A stretch of 64,000 nucleotides of DNA from Actinomycetospora endophytica (GTDB taxonomy: Bacteria; Actinomycetota; Actinomycetes; Mycobacteriales; Pseudonocardiaceae), in NCBI RefSeq assembly GCF_021026375.1, contig NZ_JAJNDB010000007.1, positions 62,001 through 126,000 on the forward strand, in the 5' to 3' direction. A model generated the notes under the pieces. The model saw only the letters and a program-made list of their open reading frames with translations. It searched no databases and had not been told where the DNA came from. The translations under genes were made by a program, and so were the position numbers. Every line of letters begins with the position of its first letter. Positions within the stretch are counted from its first letter, which is position 1. This document shows, piece after piece, positions 52,619-61,214 of the stretch.

Positions 52619-53581
52619 ATGGCCGCAGCACCCAACCCGCACGCGTCCCAGGCCGAGGTCGACGCCGCCCGCGACGACCCCAAGCTCGCCAACGTGCTCT
52701 ACCACGACTGGGAGGCGGGCTCGTACGACGAGAAGTGGTCGATCTCGTACGACGAGCGCTGCATCACCTTCGCGGTCGACCGCTTCCGGGCGGTCTCCCC
52801 GGGCGACGAGGTCTACGAGCACGCCCTGGAGCTCGGCTGCGGCACCGGGTTCTTCCTGCTCAACCTCATGCAGGGCGGGATCGCGAAGCGTGGCACGGTC
52901 ACCGACCTGTCGCCGGGCATGGTCGAGGTCGCCGTGCGCAACGCCGAGGGGCTCGGCCTCGACGTCGAGGGCCGCGTCGCCGACGCCGAGACGATCCCGA
53001 TGCCCGACTCGTCGGTCGACCTCGTCGTCGGGCACGCCGTCCTGCACCACATCCCCGACCTCGACCAGGCGTTCCGCGAGATCCTCCGGGTGCTCAGGCC
53101 GGGCGGGCGGTTCGTGTTCGCGGGGGAGCCGACGAGGATCGGCGACCTCTATGCGCGCAAGCTCGGCCAGGCCACGTGGTGGGCGACGACGACGCTCACG
53201 AAGCTGCGGCCCCTGCAGGGGTGGCGGCGTCCGCAGGCCGAGCTCGACGAGTCGTCACGGGCGGCGGCGCTCGAGGCGGTCGTGGACCAGCACGTCTTCG
53301 ACCCGGCGCGCCTGGAGCGGTTCGCGCTCGGCGCCGGGGCGGTCGACGTGCGGTGCGTGACCGAGGAACTCGCCGCGGCACTGTTCGGCTGGCCGGTGCG
53401 GACCTTCGAGGCCGCGGTGCCGCCGGAGAAGCTCGGCTTCCCGTGGGCGATGTTCGCCTACCGCTCCTGGCAGCGGCTCTCGTGGCTCGACGAGACGGTG
53501 CTCTCGAGGGTCGTGCCGCGCGGGCTCTTCTACAACGCGCTGGTCACCGGGGTGACGCCGGCGCCGCCGGAGTCGTTGTAG
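52619..53581 (+). CDS. Class I SAM-dependent methyltransferase
   Basis: The 320-residue protein has SAM motif I HALELGCGTGFFLLNLMQ (residues ~65-82), motif II-like VTDLSPGMVEVAVRNAEGLGLDVEGRVADAETIPMPDSSVDLVVGHAVLHHIPDL, and motif III RVLRPGGRFVFAGEPT, so it is a UbiE/Methyltransf_11-type enzyme. The C-terminal ~110 residues contain LERFALGAGAVDVRCV and a basic, hydrophobic part that probably binds the substrate. Similar enzymes act on lipids, quinones or polyketides; the substrate is not inferable. It starts two bases after the hydratase stop, and the next gene starts right after its TAG. Confidence 0.93.
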   Translation: MAAAPNPHASQAEVDAARDDPKLANVLYHDWEAGSYDEKWSISYDERCITFAVDRFRAVSPGDEVYEHALELGCGTGFFLLNLMQGGIAKRGTVTDLSPGMVEVAVRNAEGLGLDVEGRVADAETIPMPDSSVDLVVGHAVLHHIPDLDQAFREILRVLRPGGRFVFAGEPTRIGDLYARKLGQATWWATTTLTKLRPLQGWRRPQAELDESSRAAALEAVVDQHVFDPARLERFALGAGAVDVRCVTEELAAALFGWPVRTFEAAVPPEKLGFPWAMFAYRSWQRLSWLDETVLSRVVPRGLFYNALVTGVTPAPPESL

Positions 53582-54787
53582 GTGCCGTACGCCTTCACGC
53601 CCGACGACGTCGGGTTCCTGACGTCGGGTGCGGGTCGCGAGGCGCTGGGGTCGCTGGTCCCGAGCGGTGATCCACTGCGCGACGTCGGGGCGGCGCGGCG
53701 GCTGGTGGGCGAGGAGCGGGCGGGGGCGCTGCTCGAGACGGCGCTGCTGCGCGCACGGGCGGTCGGGCGGTTCCCCGACGGCTGGCTGTGGACGGCCGAC
53801 GCGCTGGAGCAGGCGACGGCGCTCCCGGTCGCCGAGCACCGGGCCCGTCGTCTCGCGGCGGTGGCGGCCGACCGCGTGGTGGCCGACGTGACCTGCTCGG
53901 TCGGGGTGGAGACGGCGGTGCTGTCGTCGGTGCTGGACCGGGTCGTCGGCGCCGACCTCGACCCGGTCCGCCTCGCGATGGCGCGGTGCAACGTCCCGGA
54001 CGCTCGGCTGGTGCGGGCCGACGCGCTCGCGCCGGCGGTCCGACCGGGAGCGGTGCTCGTCGCGGACCCGGCGCGGCGGACGGCGGCCGGCCGTCGGGTA
54101 CGCCGTCCGGAGGAGATGACGCCGCCGTTGGACGCTCTGGCCACAAGTCAGCGATGCGGCACCGCTGACGCTCAACGTCAGCCACGCCGCATCGCTGACA
54201 CGGGGGACCTGGTCGTCTCCACCGCGCCCGGACTCGACTTCGCGCTCACGCCCTGGGCCCGCGAGGTCGAGCTCGTCTCGCTCGACGGCCGGGTGCGCGA
54301 GGCGGCGCTGTGGTCCGCCGGGCTGGTCGACCGTGACGGCCCCGCCCGACGGGCCACCGTCCTGCGCACCGACGGCGCCGGCTACGAGGTCACCGACGCC
54401 GACGACGACACCTGCCCGGTCCGCGAGGTCGGCACCGTCCTCGTCGACCCCGACGGTGCCGTCGTCCGCGCCGGGCTCGTCCGCCAGTACGCCGCCCGCC
54501 ACGGCCTCGGCCAGCTCGATCCCCAGCTGGCCTACCTGACCGGAGACGCACCTCCTCCCGGCATCAGGTCCTTCCGCGTCGTCGAGCACGGCCCCTACAC
54601 CGAGAAGGCGCTCCGGCAGACGCTGCGCCGCCGGGAGGCCGGCCGCGTCGAGATCCTCGTGCGCGGCCTCGACGTCGACCCGAACCGCCTCCGGCCCCGC
54701 CTCAAGCTCAGTGGCCCGCAGGCGGCCACCGTCGTGCTCGCCCGCGTCGGCCGGGGCGCCCGCGCTTACCTGTGCGAGCCCGCGTAG
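53582..54787 (+). CDS. THUMP-like domain methyltransferase-family protein
   Basis: The 401-residue protein has a Rossmann-like half (residues ~80-190, VVADVTCSVGVETAVLSSVLDRVVGADLDPVRLAMARCN, DARLVRADAL and VLVADPARRT) and a C-terminal THUMP-like domain (PFR: DAPPPGIRSFRVVEHGPYTEKALRQTLRRREAGRVEILVRGLDVDPNRLRPRLKL). This matches the actinobacterial 'THUMP-like domain-containing protein', thought to act in RNA modification. GTG 53582 directly follows the preceding TAG. Residues ~189-206 (SQRCGTADAQRQPRRIAD) are encoded by a 53-bp palindromic repeat and interrupt the expected linker PPLDAL-DLVV. Confidence 0.9.
   Translation: MPYAFTPDDVGFLTSGAGREALGSLVPSGDPLRDVGAARRLVGEERAGALLETALLRARAVGRFPDGWLWTADALEQATALPVAEHRARRLAAVAADRVVADVTCSVGVETAVLSSVLDRVVGADLDPVRLAMARCNVPDARLVRADALAPAVRPGAVLVADPARRTAAGRRVRRPEEMTPPLDALATSQRCGTADAQRQPRRIADTGDLVVSTAPGLDFALTPWAREVELVSLDGRVREAALWSAGLVDRDGPARRATVLRTDGAGYEVTDADDDTCPVREVGTVLVDPDGAVVRAGLVRQYAARHGLGQLDPQLAYLTGDAPPPGIRSFRVVEHGPYTEKALRQTLRRREAGRVEILVRGLDVDPNRLRPRLKLSGPQAATVVLARVGRGARAYLCEPA
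54147..54199. repeat. 53-bp dyad repeat inside the THUMP-like gene
   Basis: The sequence runs GTCAGCGATGC, GGC, then a second half mirrored around GCTCAAC, ending GCATCGCTGAC. It differs from the cydA copy at four positions and is read in a different frame there. It adds about 18 residues without a stop. Confidence 0.85.
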
Positions 54788-55650
54788 CTCCCGCGCTCCA
54801 GGTCCGCGAGCAGACCCGGTCCGCCCGGGCGCCAGCCCAGCGAGCGGGCCGCCGAGGCGTCCACCTGCTGGTCGAGCAGCAGCGGGTCGGTCATCGGACC
54901 GATCCGGCCGCGGGTCTCGTCCTCCGGTTCCGCCGCCACCCCGGCGAGACCCCGGCCGCGCGCCGCCGCCTCCGCGACCTCGCGCATCGTCGGGGACCCG
55001 TCCTCGGCCGCGAGCAGCGTGCTCCCGGCCGGCGCCGAGGTCAGGGCCAGCACGTAGAGGGCCGCGACGTCCTCGGCCGCCACCGCCGCCACGTGCTGGT
55101 CGCCGGACCCGGGGTGCAGCAGCCGGCCGTCGCGCACTGGACCGCCCGCGAGCAGCGCCGGGATACCGCGGCCCTGCCCGTAGAGGTTGGCCGGGGCGAT
55201 CACCACGCTGCGGATCCCGTCCGCCGCGGCGCCGAGCACCCGGTCGTTGACCGCCGGCCGCCACGCCACGACCAGTGGCGGCGCCGTCGGGTCGTCCTCG
55301 GTGATCCCCTTCCCGCTGCCGTACACCCACGTCCCGCCGGTGTGCACGTACGCGGCGCCGCTGCCCGCCAGCGCGGGCAGCACGACGTCGAGGAACCCGC
55401 CGTCGAGCGCGGCACTGGTCGCGTCGTTCGGCGAGGCGGCATGGATGACGCCGTCCACGCCCTCGAGCAGCGGGCGGATGGTCGCGCTGTCGGTCAGGTC
55501 CCCGACGACGGCGGTGACCCCGCGCCGGGCGAGGTCGTCCGCGACCTCGGGGCGACGGACGGGGGCGACGACGTCGTGGCCGCCGGCGAGGAGGGCGGAG
55601 AGGACCGAGGAGCCGAGGAAGCCGGTCGCGCCGGTGAGCAGGACACGCAT
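54766..55650 (-). CDS. NAD-dependent epimerase/dehydratase family protein
   Basis: The 294-residue extended short-chain dehydrogenase starts MRVLLTGATGFLGSSVLSAL (GxxGxxG at residues ~7-13), has VIHAASPNDATSAA, HTGGTWVYGSGKGI with a Tyr of the active site but no clear YxxxK, and PANLYGQGRGIP. It thus is a sugar-epimerase-like NAD(P) protein, probably acting as reductase or non-catalytic. A strong promoter (TTGACT-N17-TAGCTT, 55715 to 55687 on this strand) and an overlapping dyad are upstream. It is convergent with the THUMP-like gene by 22 bases. Confidence 0.88.
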   Translation of the reverse strand: MRVLLTGATGFLGSSVLSALLAGGHDVVAPVRRPEVADDLARRGVTAVVGDLTDSATIRPLLEGVDGVIHAASPNDATSAALDGGFLDVVLPALAGSGAAYVHTGGTWVYGSGKGITEDDPTAPPLVVAWRPAVNDRVLGAAADGIRSVVIAPANLYGQGRGIPALLAGGPVRDGRLLHPGSGDQHVAAVAAEDVAALYVLALTSAPAGSTLLAAEDGSPTMREVAEAAARGRGLAGVAAEPEDETRGRIGPMTDPLLLDQQVDASAARSLGWRPGGPGLLADLERGSYAGSHR

Positions 55651-55660
55651 GGCGCGCCTC

Positions 55661-55715
55661 CTTCGTGAGAGTGAACCGTCACGAAGAAGCTAGAACCGGG
55701 ATTCCTGCGAGTCAA
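55661..55715 (-). promoter_or_regulatory. Promoter with operator upstream of the epimerase gene
   Basis: On the minus strand TTGACT (55715-55710) and TAGCTT (55692-55687) are separated by 17 bases. Directly downstream CTTCGTGA (55661-55668) and TCACGAAG (55679-55686) form a perfect dyad across the start point and close to the epimerase ATG at 55650. This looks like a repressor-controlled promoter; the repressor is not encoded nearby. Confidence 0.75.
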
Positions 55716-55718
55716 CTC

Positions 55719-56669
55719 TCATGATGAGGGTGGGCTCGCGAGACGGCGCCGCAGCTCGGCCCGCACCGCCGTCGCATCCGCCTCCAGCGCGACGTCGACC
55801 GGCCGGGCCACCGCGATCGCCTCGGCCCCGCGCATGTCCGCGATCGTCGACCCGCGCCCCGGCCCGGTGGAGGTGTCCACGTCGACCGGCATCGGCGTCG
55901 TCGTCACGGTGCCCGGGGTGAGTGCCTCGAGGAGCGCGACGGCGTCGTGCACGGCCATCGCGGCGTGCCCGAACCGCGCCGAGTACGCGGCGAGGTAGCT
56001 CTCCCGGGTCGACGCCAGCGCGGCGCCGATCGGCCCGGTGGTCGCCAGGTCGTCGAGCCAGTCGGCGCTGAGCGTGATCCGCATCGTGAGGTCGAGCGGG
56101 ACCATCGTCGTCGGGACGTTCGACGCGGCGAGCACCCGCCGCGCGGCCTCCGGGTCGCCCCAGACGTTGAACTCGGCCGCCGCGGACACGTTGCCGCCGA
56201 ACGCGATCGACCCGCCCATCAGCACGAACCGCCCGATCCGCTCCTCGAGGTCCGGGCGGGCGGAGAGCAGCGTCGCGATGTTGGTGAACGGCCCGATCGC
56301 CGCGATCGTCACCGGCTCGGTCGACGCCTCGAGCACCGACGCCATCAGCGCCACCGCCCGCAGCGACGACTCGGCCACCGGCGGGCCGAAATCAGCCGCC
56401 CGGCCGCCGAGCCCGTCGCCGCCGTGGATGTCGTCGGAGCGCTGCTCGATCGCGTGCACCAGCGGGACGCCCGCGCCGCGCCCGACCGGGACGTCCGGGC
56501 GGCCGAACGTGCCGAGCAACCGGCGGGCGTTGTCGGTGGTCCGCTCGACGTCCACGTTGCCGTGCACCGTGGTGACCGCCCGCAGGTCGGCCTCGGGGGA
56601 GAGGGCGGCGACGGCGAGGGCGAACGCGTCGTCGACGCCGGGGTCGGTGTCGACGATCAGCGGGATCAT
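55719..56669 (-). CDS. Inosine-uridine-type nucleoside hydrolase
   Basis: The 316-residue enzyme hydrolyses ribonucleosides to base and ribose. It begins with the family calcium motif LIVDTDPGVDDAFAL (DxDxGxDD at residues 7-14), has TTVHGNVDVERTTDNARRLL and NVWGDPEAARRVL with the substrate-binding Asn/Trp/Asp, and ends with SRARF-like YSARFGHAAMAVHDAVALL carrying the conserved His and Asp. Its ATG overlaps the ribokinase stop by four bases (56666-56669), forming a two-gene ribonucleoside salvage operon. Exact base specificity is not determined. Confidence 0.94.
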   Translation of the reverse strand: MIPLIVDTDPGVDDAFALAVAALSPEADLRAVTTVHGNVDVERTTDNARRLLGTFGRPDVPVGRGAGVPLVHAIEQRSDDIHGGDGLGGRAADFGPPVAESSLRAVALMASVLEASTEPVTIAAIGPFTNIATLLSARPDLEERIGRFVLMGGSIAFGGNVSAAAEFNVWGDPEAARRVLAASNVPTTMVPLDLTMRITLSADWLDDLATTGPIGAALASTRESYLAAYSARFGHAAMAVHDAVALLEALTPGTVTTTPMPVDVDTSTGPGRGSTIADMRGAEAIAVARPVDVALEADATAVRAELRRRLASPPSS

Positions 56670-57541
56670 CCGTGAGCCTCCAGGAGGGCGTCGAGTTCGG
56701 CGAGGGTCGGGAGGGCGGGCTGGGCGCCCGCGCGGGTGGCGGTCAGCGCGCCCACGGCACACGCCCGCCGCAGCGCGGACCCGTCGTCGAGACCCCCGGC
56801 CAGCCCGACGGCGAGGGCGGCGGTGAACGCGTCGCCGGCGGCGGTCCCGTCGACGGCGTCGACCGGCGGCGGCACCGCGCGCGCTGCCTCCCGGCCGTAC
56901 CGCAGCAGCGTCGCCCCGGACGCGCCCCGGGTCACGACGACCGCGGGCTGCGCGTCCAGGTCGGCGGTGCGGGCGAGTGCCGCGTACTCGTCGGCGTTGA
57001 CCGAGAGCAGGTCGACGGTGCGCAGGACCTCCGCCGCGACGTCGCGCGCCGGGGCGGCGTTGAGCGCCGTGAACCCGGGCAACGCCATCGCGGCCGCCAC
57101 GGCGTCGTCGGGAACCTCGAGCACGGTCAGCACGACGTCGGCCGTGACCCCGTCCGGCACTGTCACGGCCGCGTTGGCGCCGGCGTCGACGACGATCGTG
57201 GTCTCGCCGTCGTCGTCGACCTGGATCAGGGCGGTCCCGGTCGGGCGGTCGTCGACGGTGATCACCCGGTCGAGGTCGACGCCACCGTCGCGCAGCAGCG
57301 CCAGCGCCTCGGCGGCGAACGGGTCCGCCCCGACCGCGCCGACGAGTGAGACCTGAGCGCCCAGTCGAGCGGCGGCGAGCGCCTGGTTGGCGCCCTTGCC
57401 GCCGGGGTGGCGGGAGGCGCCGCGCGCGGGGAGCGTCTCGCCGGGTCGCGGCAGGCGCTCGACCCGGGCGACCAGGTCGAGGTTGACGCTGCCCACCACG
57501 GCGACGGTCGGCACCTGCCGGGGGCCACTCACGCGGGGCAT
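56666..57541 (-). CDS. rbsK: Ribokinase family carbohydrate kinase
   Basis: The 291-residue PfkB-family kinase has GSVNLDLVARVERLPRPGET (residues ~17-36), HPGGKGANQALAAARLGA with the two Gly motif, and the C-terminal catalytic DTVGAGD-like region here VDAVDGTAAGDAFTAALAVGLA, with the catalytic Asp. Variation DGTAAGD instead of DTTGAGD is modest. Ribose released by the downstream nucleoside hydrolase is the natural substrate, and the four-base overlap supports coexpression. The ATG at 57541 starts MPRVSG; a GTG nine bases later is an alternative. Confidence 0.9.
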   Translation of the reverse strand: MPRVSGPRQVPTVAVVGSVNLDLVARVERLPRPGETLPARGASRHPGGKGANQALAAARLGAQVSLVGAVGADPFAAEALALLRDGGVDLDRVITVDDRPTGTALIQVDDDGETTIVVDAGANAAVTVPDGVTADVVLTVLEVPDDAVAAAMALPGFTALNAAPARDVAAEVLRTVDLLSVNADEYAALARTADLDAQPAVVVTRGASGATLLRYGREAARAVPPPVDAVDGTAAGDAFTAALAVGLAGGLDDGSALRRACAVGALTATRAGAQPALPTLAELDALLEAHG

Positions 57542-57581
57542 CCTGCCGTGGCCGGAGCCGGTCCGCCGTACGCTCCGGCGG

Positions 57582-58307
57582 GTGAGTCGGACACGAGCTC
57601 GGTGGGCGACGCGGCACGACCCGGCGCAGGCGCGCCTGGTGTCGTGGGCGTCGGTGCGCTGGATCGTGCGGCACCGGGCGTGGACGCCGTTCTACCTGAT
57701 CCGCTACTGGCGGCTGCTGCGCCTGCGCCTGCTCCACCCGCAGATCGTGCTGCGCGGGATGGTGTTCCTCGGCAAGGGCGTGACGCTGGAGTGCCGGCCC
57801 GGGCTGGCGCGGATGGAGATCGGCCGGTTCGTGCACATCGGCGACCACACGAACATCCGCTGCCACGAGGGCTCGCTGCGCATCGGCGACAAGGCGGTGT
57901 TCGGCGCCGACAACACCGTCAACTGCTACCTCGACATCGAGTTCGGCGCCTCGACGCTGCTCGCCGACTGGATCTACGTCTGCGACTTCGACCACCGCTA
58001 CGAGGACATCCACACCCCGATCAAGGACCAGGGCATCGTCAAGACGCCGGTGCGGGTGGGGCCGGAGACGTGGGTCGGGACCAAGGTGTCGATCCTGCGC
58101 GGCGCCACGGTCGGGCGGGGCTGCGTGCTCGGCGCCCACGCGGTCGTGCGGGGGATCATCCCCGACTACGCGGTCGCCGTCGGCGCGCCCGCGCGGGTCG
58201 TCCGGGACCGGATCGCCGACTACGAGGCCGCCGCCTCGGAGCGCGCCGCCCTCGCGGACATCGCGCGGAAGACCGCCCGCGCGGCCGAGACGGCGCGGGA
58301 CGGCTGA
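57582..58307 (+). CDS. Left-handed beta-helix acyltransferase (Rv3034c-like)
   Basis: The 241-residue protein has a basic amphipathic N-terminus (residues 1-60) and a hexapeptide-repeat acyltransferase domain (60-215), with imperfect [LIV]-G-x(4) turns such as MEIGRFVHIGDHTNIRC, LRIGDKAVFGADNTVNC and VRVGPETWVGTKVSILRGATVGRGCVLGAHAVV. The catalytic His is probably in DFDHRYEDIHTP. The M. tuberculosis neighbour Rv3034c of the methylglucose lipopolysaccharide cluster matches in position and type, suggesting acylation of that glycan. It begins at GTG 57582 and is convergent with the GT4 gene, three bases apart. Confidence 0.88.
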   Translation: MSRTRARWATRHDPAQARLVSWASVRWIVRHRAWTPFYLIRYWRLLRLRLLHPQIVLRGMVFLGKGVTLECRPGLARMEIGRFVHIGDHTNIRCHEGSLRIGDKAVFGADNTVNCYLDIEFGASTLLADWIYVCDFDHRYEDIHTPIKDQGIVKTPVRVGPETWVGTKVSILRGATVGRGCVLGAHAVVRGIIPDYAVAVGAPARVVRDRIADYEAAASERAALADIARKTARAAETARDG

Positions 58308-58310
58308 GCC

Positions 58311-59591
58311 CTAGGTCCGCCCGAACACGTTGCCGGTCGGGATCTTCGGCCGGCCGAGGACGGCCCGGTCCTCCCGACGACGGGTGCGTCGGTAGAGCGC
58401 CGCGGTGTCGGCGGCGATCGCCGGCCACGCGAAGTCGCTGGTCAGGCGCTCGCGGGCGGCGACGGCACGCCGCTGCGCCGCGCCGGGGGCGTCCAGGGCC
58501 GCGATCACCGCGGCCGCGCATCCGGCGACGTCACCCGGGTCGAACGAGAGCCCGGTGACGCCGTCGAGCACCACCTCGCCGAGTCCACCCGCCCGCGAGG
58601 CCACCAGCGGCGCGCCCGCCGCGGCCGCCTCGAGCGCGACGATCCCGAACGGCTCGTACCGGCTCGGCAGCACGACGGCGGAGGCCCGACCGAGCAGGTC
58701 GATCAGCGCCGCGTCGTCCACGTGCCCGAGCATCGTGACCGCGCGCCGGACCCGGGCCTCGCGCGCCCGGTCGGCCAGCCACCCCGCGTGCGAGCCGGTC
58801 CCCGCGACCATCAGCCGCGTGCCGGGGTGGGCGCGCCGGATCGCGGGGAGCGCGGCGATCACGTCCTGCACGCCCTTCTCCCACTCCAGGCGGCCGAACG
58901 TGACCAGGGTCGGCGAGCCCGTGGGTGAGTGGCGCCGCTCGCTCGTCAGGTGACCCGAAGGTGCCATCGCTGACGCCGGACCACCCGACCACCCGGACGC
59001 GTCGATCCCGTTGTGGATCACCGTGATCCCGTCCGGGTCGACGTCGAAGAGGCCCGCGACCTCGTCGCGCATCGCCCGCGAGCACGTCACGAGCGCGTCG
59101 GCGGCGTTCGCGAGCCACCACTCCACCGAGTGCACCTGCCGGTTGAGCGGCGCGGAGAGCCAGCCGCCGTGCCGGCCCGCCTCGGTCGCGTGGATCGTCG
59201 CGACCAGGGGCACCTCGGTGATCTCGCGCAGCGTCGTCGCGGCGTGGGCGACGAGCCAGTCGTGCGCGTGGATCACGTCCGGACGCCAGTCGCGCAGCAC
59301 CAGCAGCGCCGCGCGGACCATCGCGTGCCCGAGCGCGAGCGTCCACGCCACGAGGTCGCTCGTGAACTCCAGGTGCGGCGGGTCCTCGGCGACGCGCACC
59401 ACCCGCACCCCCTCGACGACGGCGTCCGTCGTCGGGTGCGTCGCCGCGTCGGTGCCGGTGGGCTGGCGGGTGAGCACGACGACGTCGTGCCCGGCCTCCG
59501 CGAGGTGCGTCGCCAGGGCGCCGACATGGCGCCCGAGCCCGCCCACGACCACCGGCGGGTACTCCCACGAGACCAGCAGCACGCGCGTCAC
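58311..59591 (-). CDS. GT4 alpha-1,4-glucosyltransferase (Rv3032-like)
   Basis: The 426-residue GT-B enzyme builds alpha-1,4-glucan, the backbone for methylglucose lipopolysaccharides. It has the nucleotide-sugar fold start MTRVLLVSWEYPPVVVGGLGRHVGAL with the acceptor-loop Gly-rich motif, DVIHAHDWLVAHAA, and the GT4 E-x7-E motif PSRYEPFGIVALEAAAAGAP. Residues ~206-216 (SAMAPSGHLTS) are encoded by a 30-bp GTCAG...CTGAC repeat in a loop. The start overlaps the stop of the GH57 gene by four bases (GTGA at 59588-59591), so the two form an operon, as Rv3031-Rv3032. Confidence 0.92.
   Translation of the reverse strand: MTRVLLVSWEYPPVVVGGLGRHVGALATHLAEAGHDVVVLTRQPTGTDAATHPTTDAVVEGVRVVRVAEDPPHLEFTSDLVAWTLALGHAMVRAALLVLRDWRPDVIHAHDWLVAHAATTLREITEVPLVATIHATEAGRHGGWLSAPLNRQVHSVEWWLANAADALVTCSRAMRDEVAGLFDVDPDGITVIHNGIDASGWSGGPASAMAPSGHLTSERRHSPTGSPTLVTFGRLEWEKGVQDVIAALPAIRRAHPGTRLMVAGTGSHAGWLADRAREARVRRAVTMLGHVDDAALIDLLGRASAVVLPSRYEPFGIVALEAAAAGAPLVASRAGGLGEVVLDGVTGLSFDPGDVAGCAAAVIAALDAPGAAQRRAVAARERLTSDFAWPAIAADTAALYRRTRRREDRAVLGRPKIPTGNVFGRT
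58945..58974. repeat. 30-bp GTCAG/CTGAC repeat in the GT4 gene
   Basis: Read on the gene's strand it is GTCAGCGATGGCACC then TTCGGGTCACCTGAC. The first ten bases equal those of the 53-bp dyads in cydA and the THUMP-like gene, and the ends are inverted (GTCAG/CTGAC). It is weaker than the others and could be chance. Confidence 0.45.
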
Positions 59592-61105
59592 GACGGGGCT
59601 CCCACCAGCGCACGATCCCGCGTCCGCGCCAGTCCGCGCGCGTCGAGGTGGCCGAACAGGTCGTCCTGCGCGGTGAACTGCGCCGCGCGCCGGGCGGCGT
59701 CGTCGTGGCGGCCCGCCGGGAGCAGGTCGGTGAGCTCACGGACCCGATCGCGGTGCTCGGCGGCCCGACGGCGGGCGTAGTGCGCCGCGGAGTCCTTGGT
59801 GACCATGAACGCCCAGTCCGAGGAGAGGGCCAGCGCGGCCTGGACGGCGAGGGCGTCGAGGGTGGCGTCGCGGCCGGACGAGCGCGGCACGCCGTCCACG
59901 GCGGCGAGCAGCCGGGTGGCGACGTCGGCGTTGTCGGCGACCATGTCGGAGACGGCGGTGCCCTCCCACACCCGCCAGTCCTTGCCCGAGCCCCACGACG
60001 ACGCCGGCAGCACCACCGGCTCCTCGACGTGGCCGGCCTCGACCGCCCCACGCAGCGTCGTCACCCGCACCCCGGCCTCCGGCAGCCGCGTCAGGATCGC
60101 CTCGAGCCAGGCCGGGCCCTCGTGCCACCAGTGCCCGTAGAGCTCGGTGTCGTACGCGGCGACGACGAGCCCGGGCCGGCCGCGGCGCTCGCGCAGCCCC
60201 CGGAGCCGGTTCACGACGGTCGCGACGAAGTCGTCGGCGTCCCGGTCGACGGCGGCGGCAGAACGATCCGCGTCGTACGGAGCCTTCTCGGCGACCCGCC
60301 GTCCCGTCACCCGGTACGGCTTGAACCCGGAGTCGTGGTCGAACGCGTGGAAGTCGCGGTAGTCGGCGCCGCCCGGGTAGCCCGACCGCGGCGACCAGAC
60401 CCGGTAGGTGACGTCGAGGTCGCGGCCGAAGGCGACGACGTCGGTGCCGTCGACCGGGTGCGCCGCCGCGGTGTCGCCGCGCATCGCCGGCCCGTCGACG
60501 AGGAAGCGGCGCACTCCGGCGGCCGCGTAGTCGTGCTCCATGCCGGGCGAGTAGCCGCACTCCGGGGCCCAGATCCCCTCCGGCGCCCGACCCAGCCGCC
60601 GCCGGGCGTCCCGCAGCCCGCCGTCGAGCAGGAACCGGCGCACCCTGCCGGGCAGCAGCGGCCCGAACGGGTGCGTCGCCGGGCCGCCGAGCAGCTCCAC
60701 CGCGCCGCGGTCGGCCAGCGAGCGGAACACCGGCGAGCCCCCGTGCCGCCAGGTGTCCTCGAAGGTCCGCAGCGCCGCGGCGGCCGCGCGGTGCTCGCGG
60801 ACCGCGACGTCCGGCAGCCGGCGGTGGGTGGCGTGGGCGCGCAACTGCCAGTCGGCGAGCCAGGCGTGCATCGCGCGCAGCGTGTACGGGTGGTCGAGCT
60901 GCGCGGCGAGGACCGGGGTGACGCCAAGGGTGAGCAGGTCCCGGTGGCTGCGGTCCGCGAGGCGCTGCAGGACGTCGACGACGGGCAGGTAGGAGTGCGC
61001 CCAGGCCTGGTAGAGCCAGTCCTCGCCGACCGGCCAGGCGCCGTGGCGGGCCAGCCAGGGCAGGTGGGAGTGCAGCACCAGGCAGAACGTGCCCTCGGTC
61101 CGCAC
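59588..61105 (-). CDS. GH57/DUF1957 alpha-glucan branching enzyme (Rv3031-like)
   Basis: The 505-residue enzyme starts with TFCLVLHSHLPWLARHGAWPVGEDWLYQAW (HSHxP motif of GH57), has GIWAPECGYSPGMEHDYAAAGVRRFLVDG with the likely nucleophile Glu and AAYDTELYGHWWHEGPAWLEAIL with the acid Asp, then a C-terminal DUF1957 helical domain. GH57 enzymes of this type introduce alpha-1,6 branches in methylglucose lipopolysaccharide precursors. GTG 61105 has AGGAGGG a few bases upstream. It overlaps the GT4 gene by four bases. Its promoter region now lies opposite the start of the antisense VapBC module. Confidence 0.92.
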   Translation of the reverse strand: MRTEGTFCLVLHSHLPWLARHGAWPVGEDWLYQAWAHSYLPVVDVLQRLADRSHRDLLTLGVTPVLAAQLDHPYTLRAMHAWLADWQLRAHATHRRLPDVAVREHRAAAAALRTFEDTWRHGGSPVFRSLADRGAVELLGGPATHPFGPLLPGRVRRFLLDGGLRDARRRLGRAPEGIWAPECGYSPGMEHDYAAAGVRRFLVDGPAMRGDTAAAHPVDGTDVVAFGRDLDVTYRVWSPRSGYPGGADYRDFHAFDHDSGFKPYRVTGRRVAEKAPYDADRSAAAVDRDADDFVATVVNRLRGLRERRGRPGLVVAAYDTELYGHWWHEGPAWLEAILTRLPEAGVRVTTLRGAVEAGHVEEPVVLPASSWGSGKDWRVWEGTAVSDMVADNADVATRLLAAVDGVPRSSGRDATLDALAVQAALALSSDWAFMVTKDSAAHYARRRAAEHRDRVRELTDLLPAGRHDDAARRAAQFTAQDDLFGHLDARGLARTRDRALVGAPS

Positions 61106-61177
61106 TCGCCCTCCTCGTTCGTCCGGTTCGCCGCAGGTTACTCGCTGGTAGTCGGCGACGGTGCGACGGCGGCGTCT

Positions 61178-61206
61178 ACCATGGTGGCACCGGGTTTCCA
61201 CCATGG
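61178..61206 (+). promoter_or_regulatory. VapBC promoter with operator dyad
   Basis: CCATGGTGG (61179-61187) and CCACCATGG (61198-61206) are perfect inverted nine-base arms around a ten-base centre, eight bases before the vapB ATG. TACCAT (61178-61183) inside the first arm can be the -10. The place is right for autorepression by the antitoxin-toxin complex. Confidence 0.75.
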
Positions 61207-61214
61207 AGGAACCG

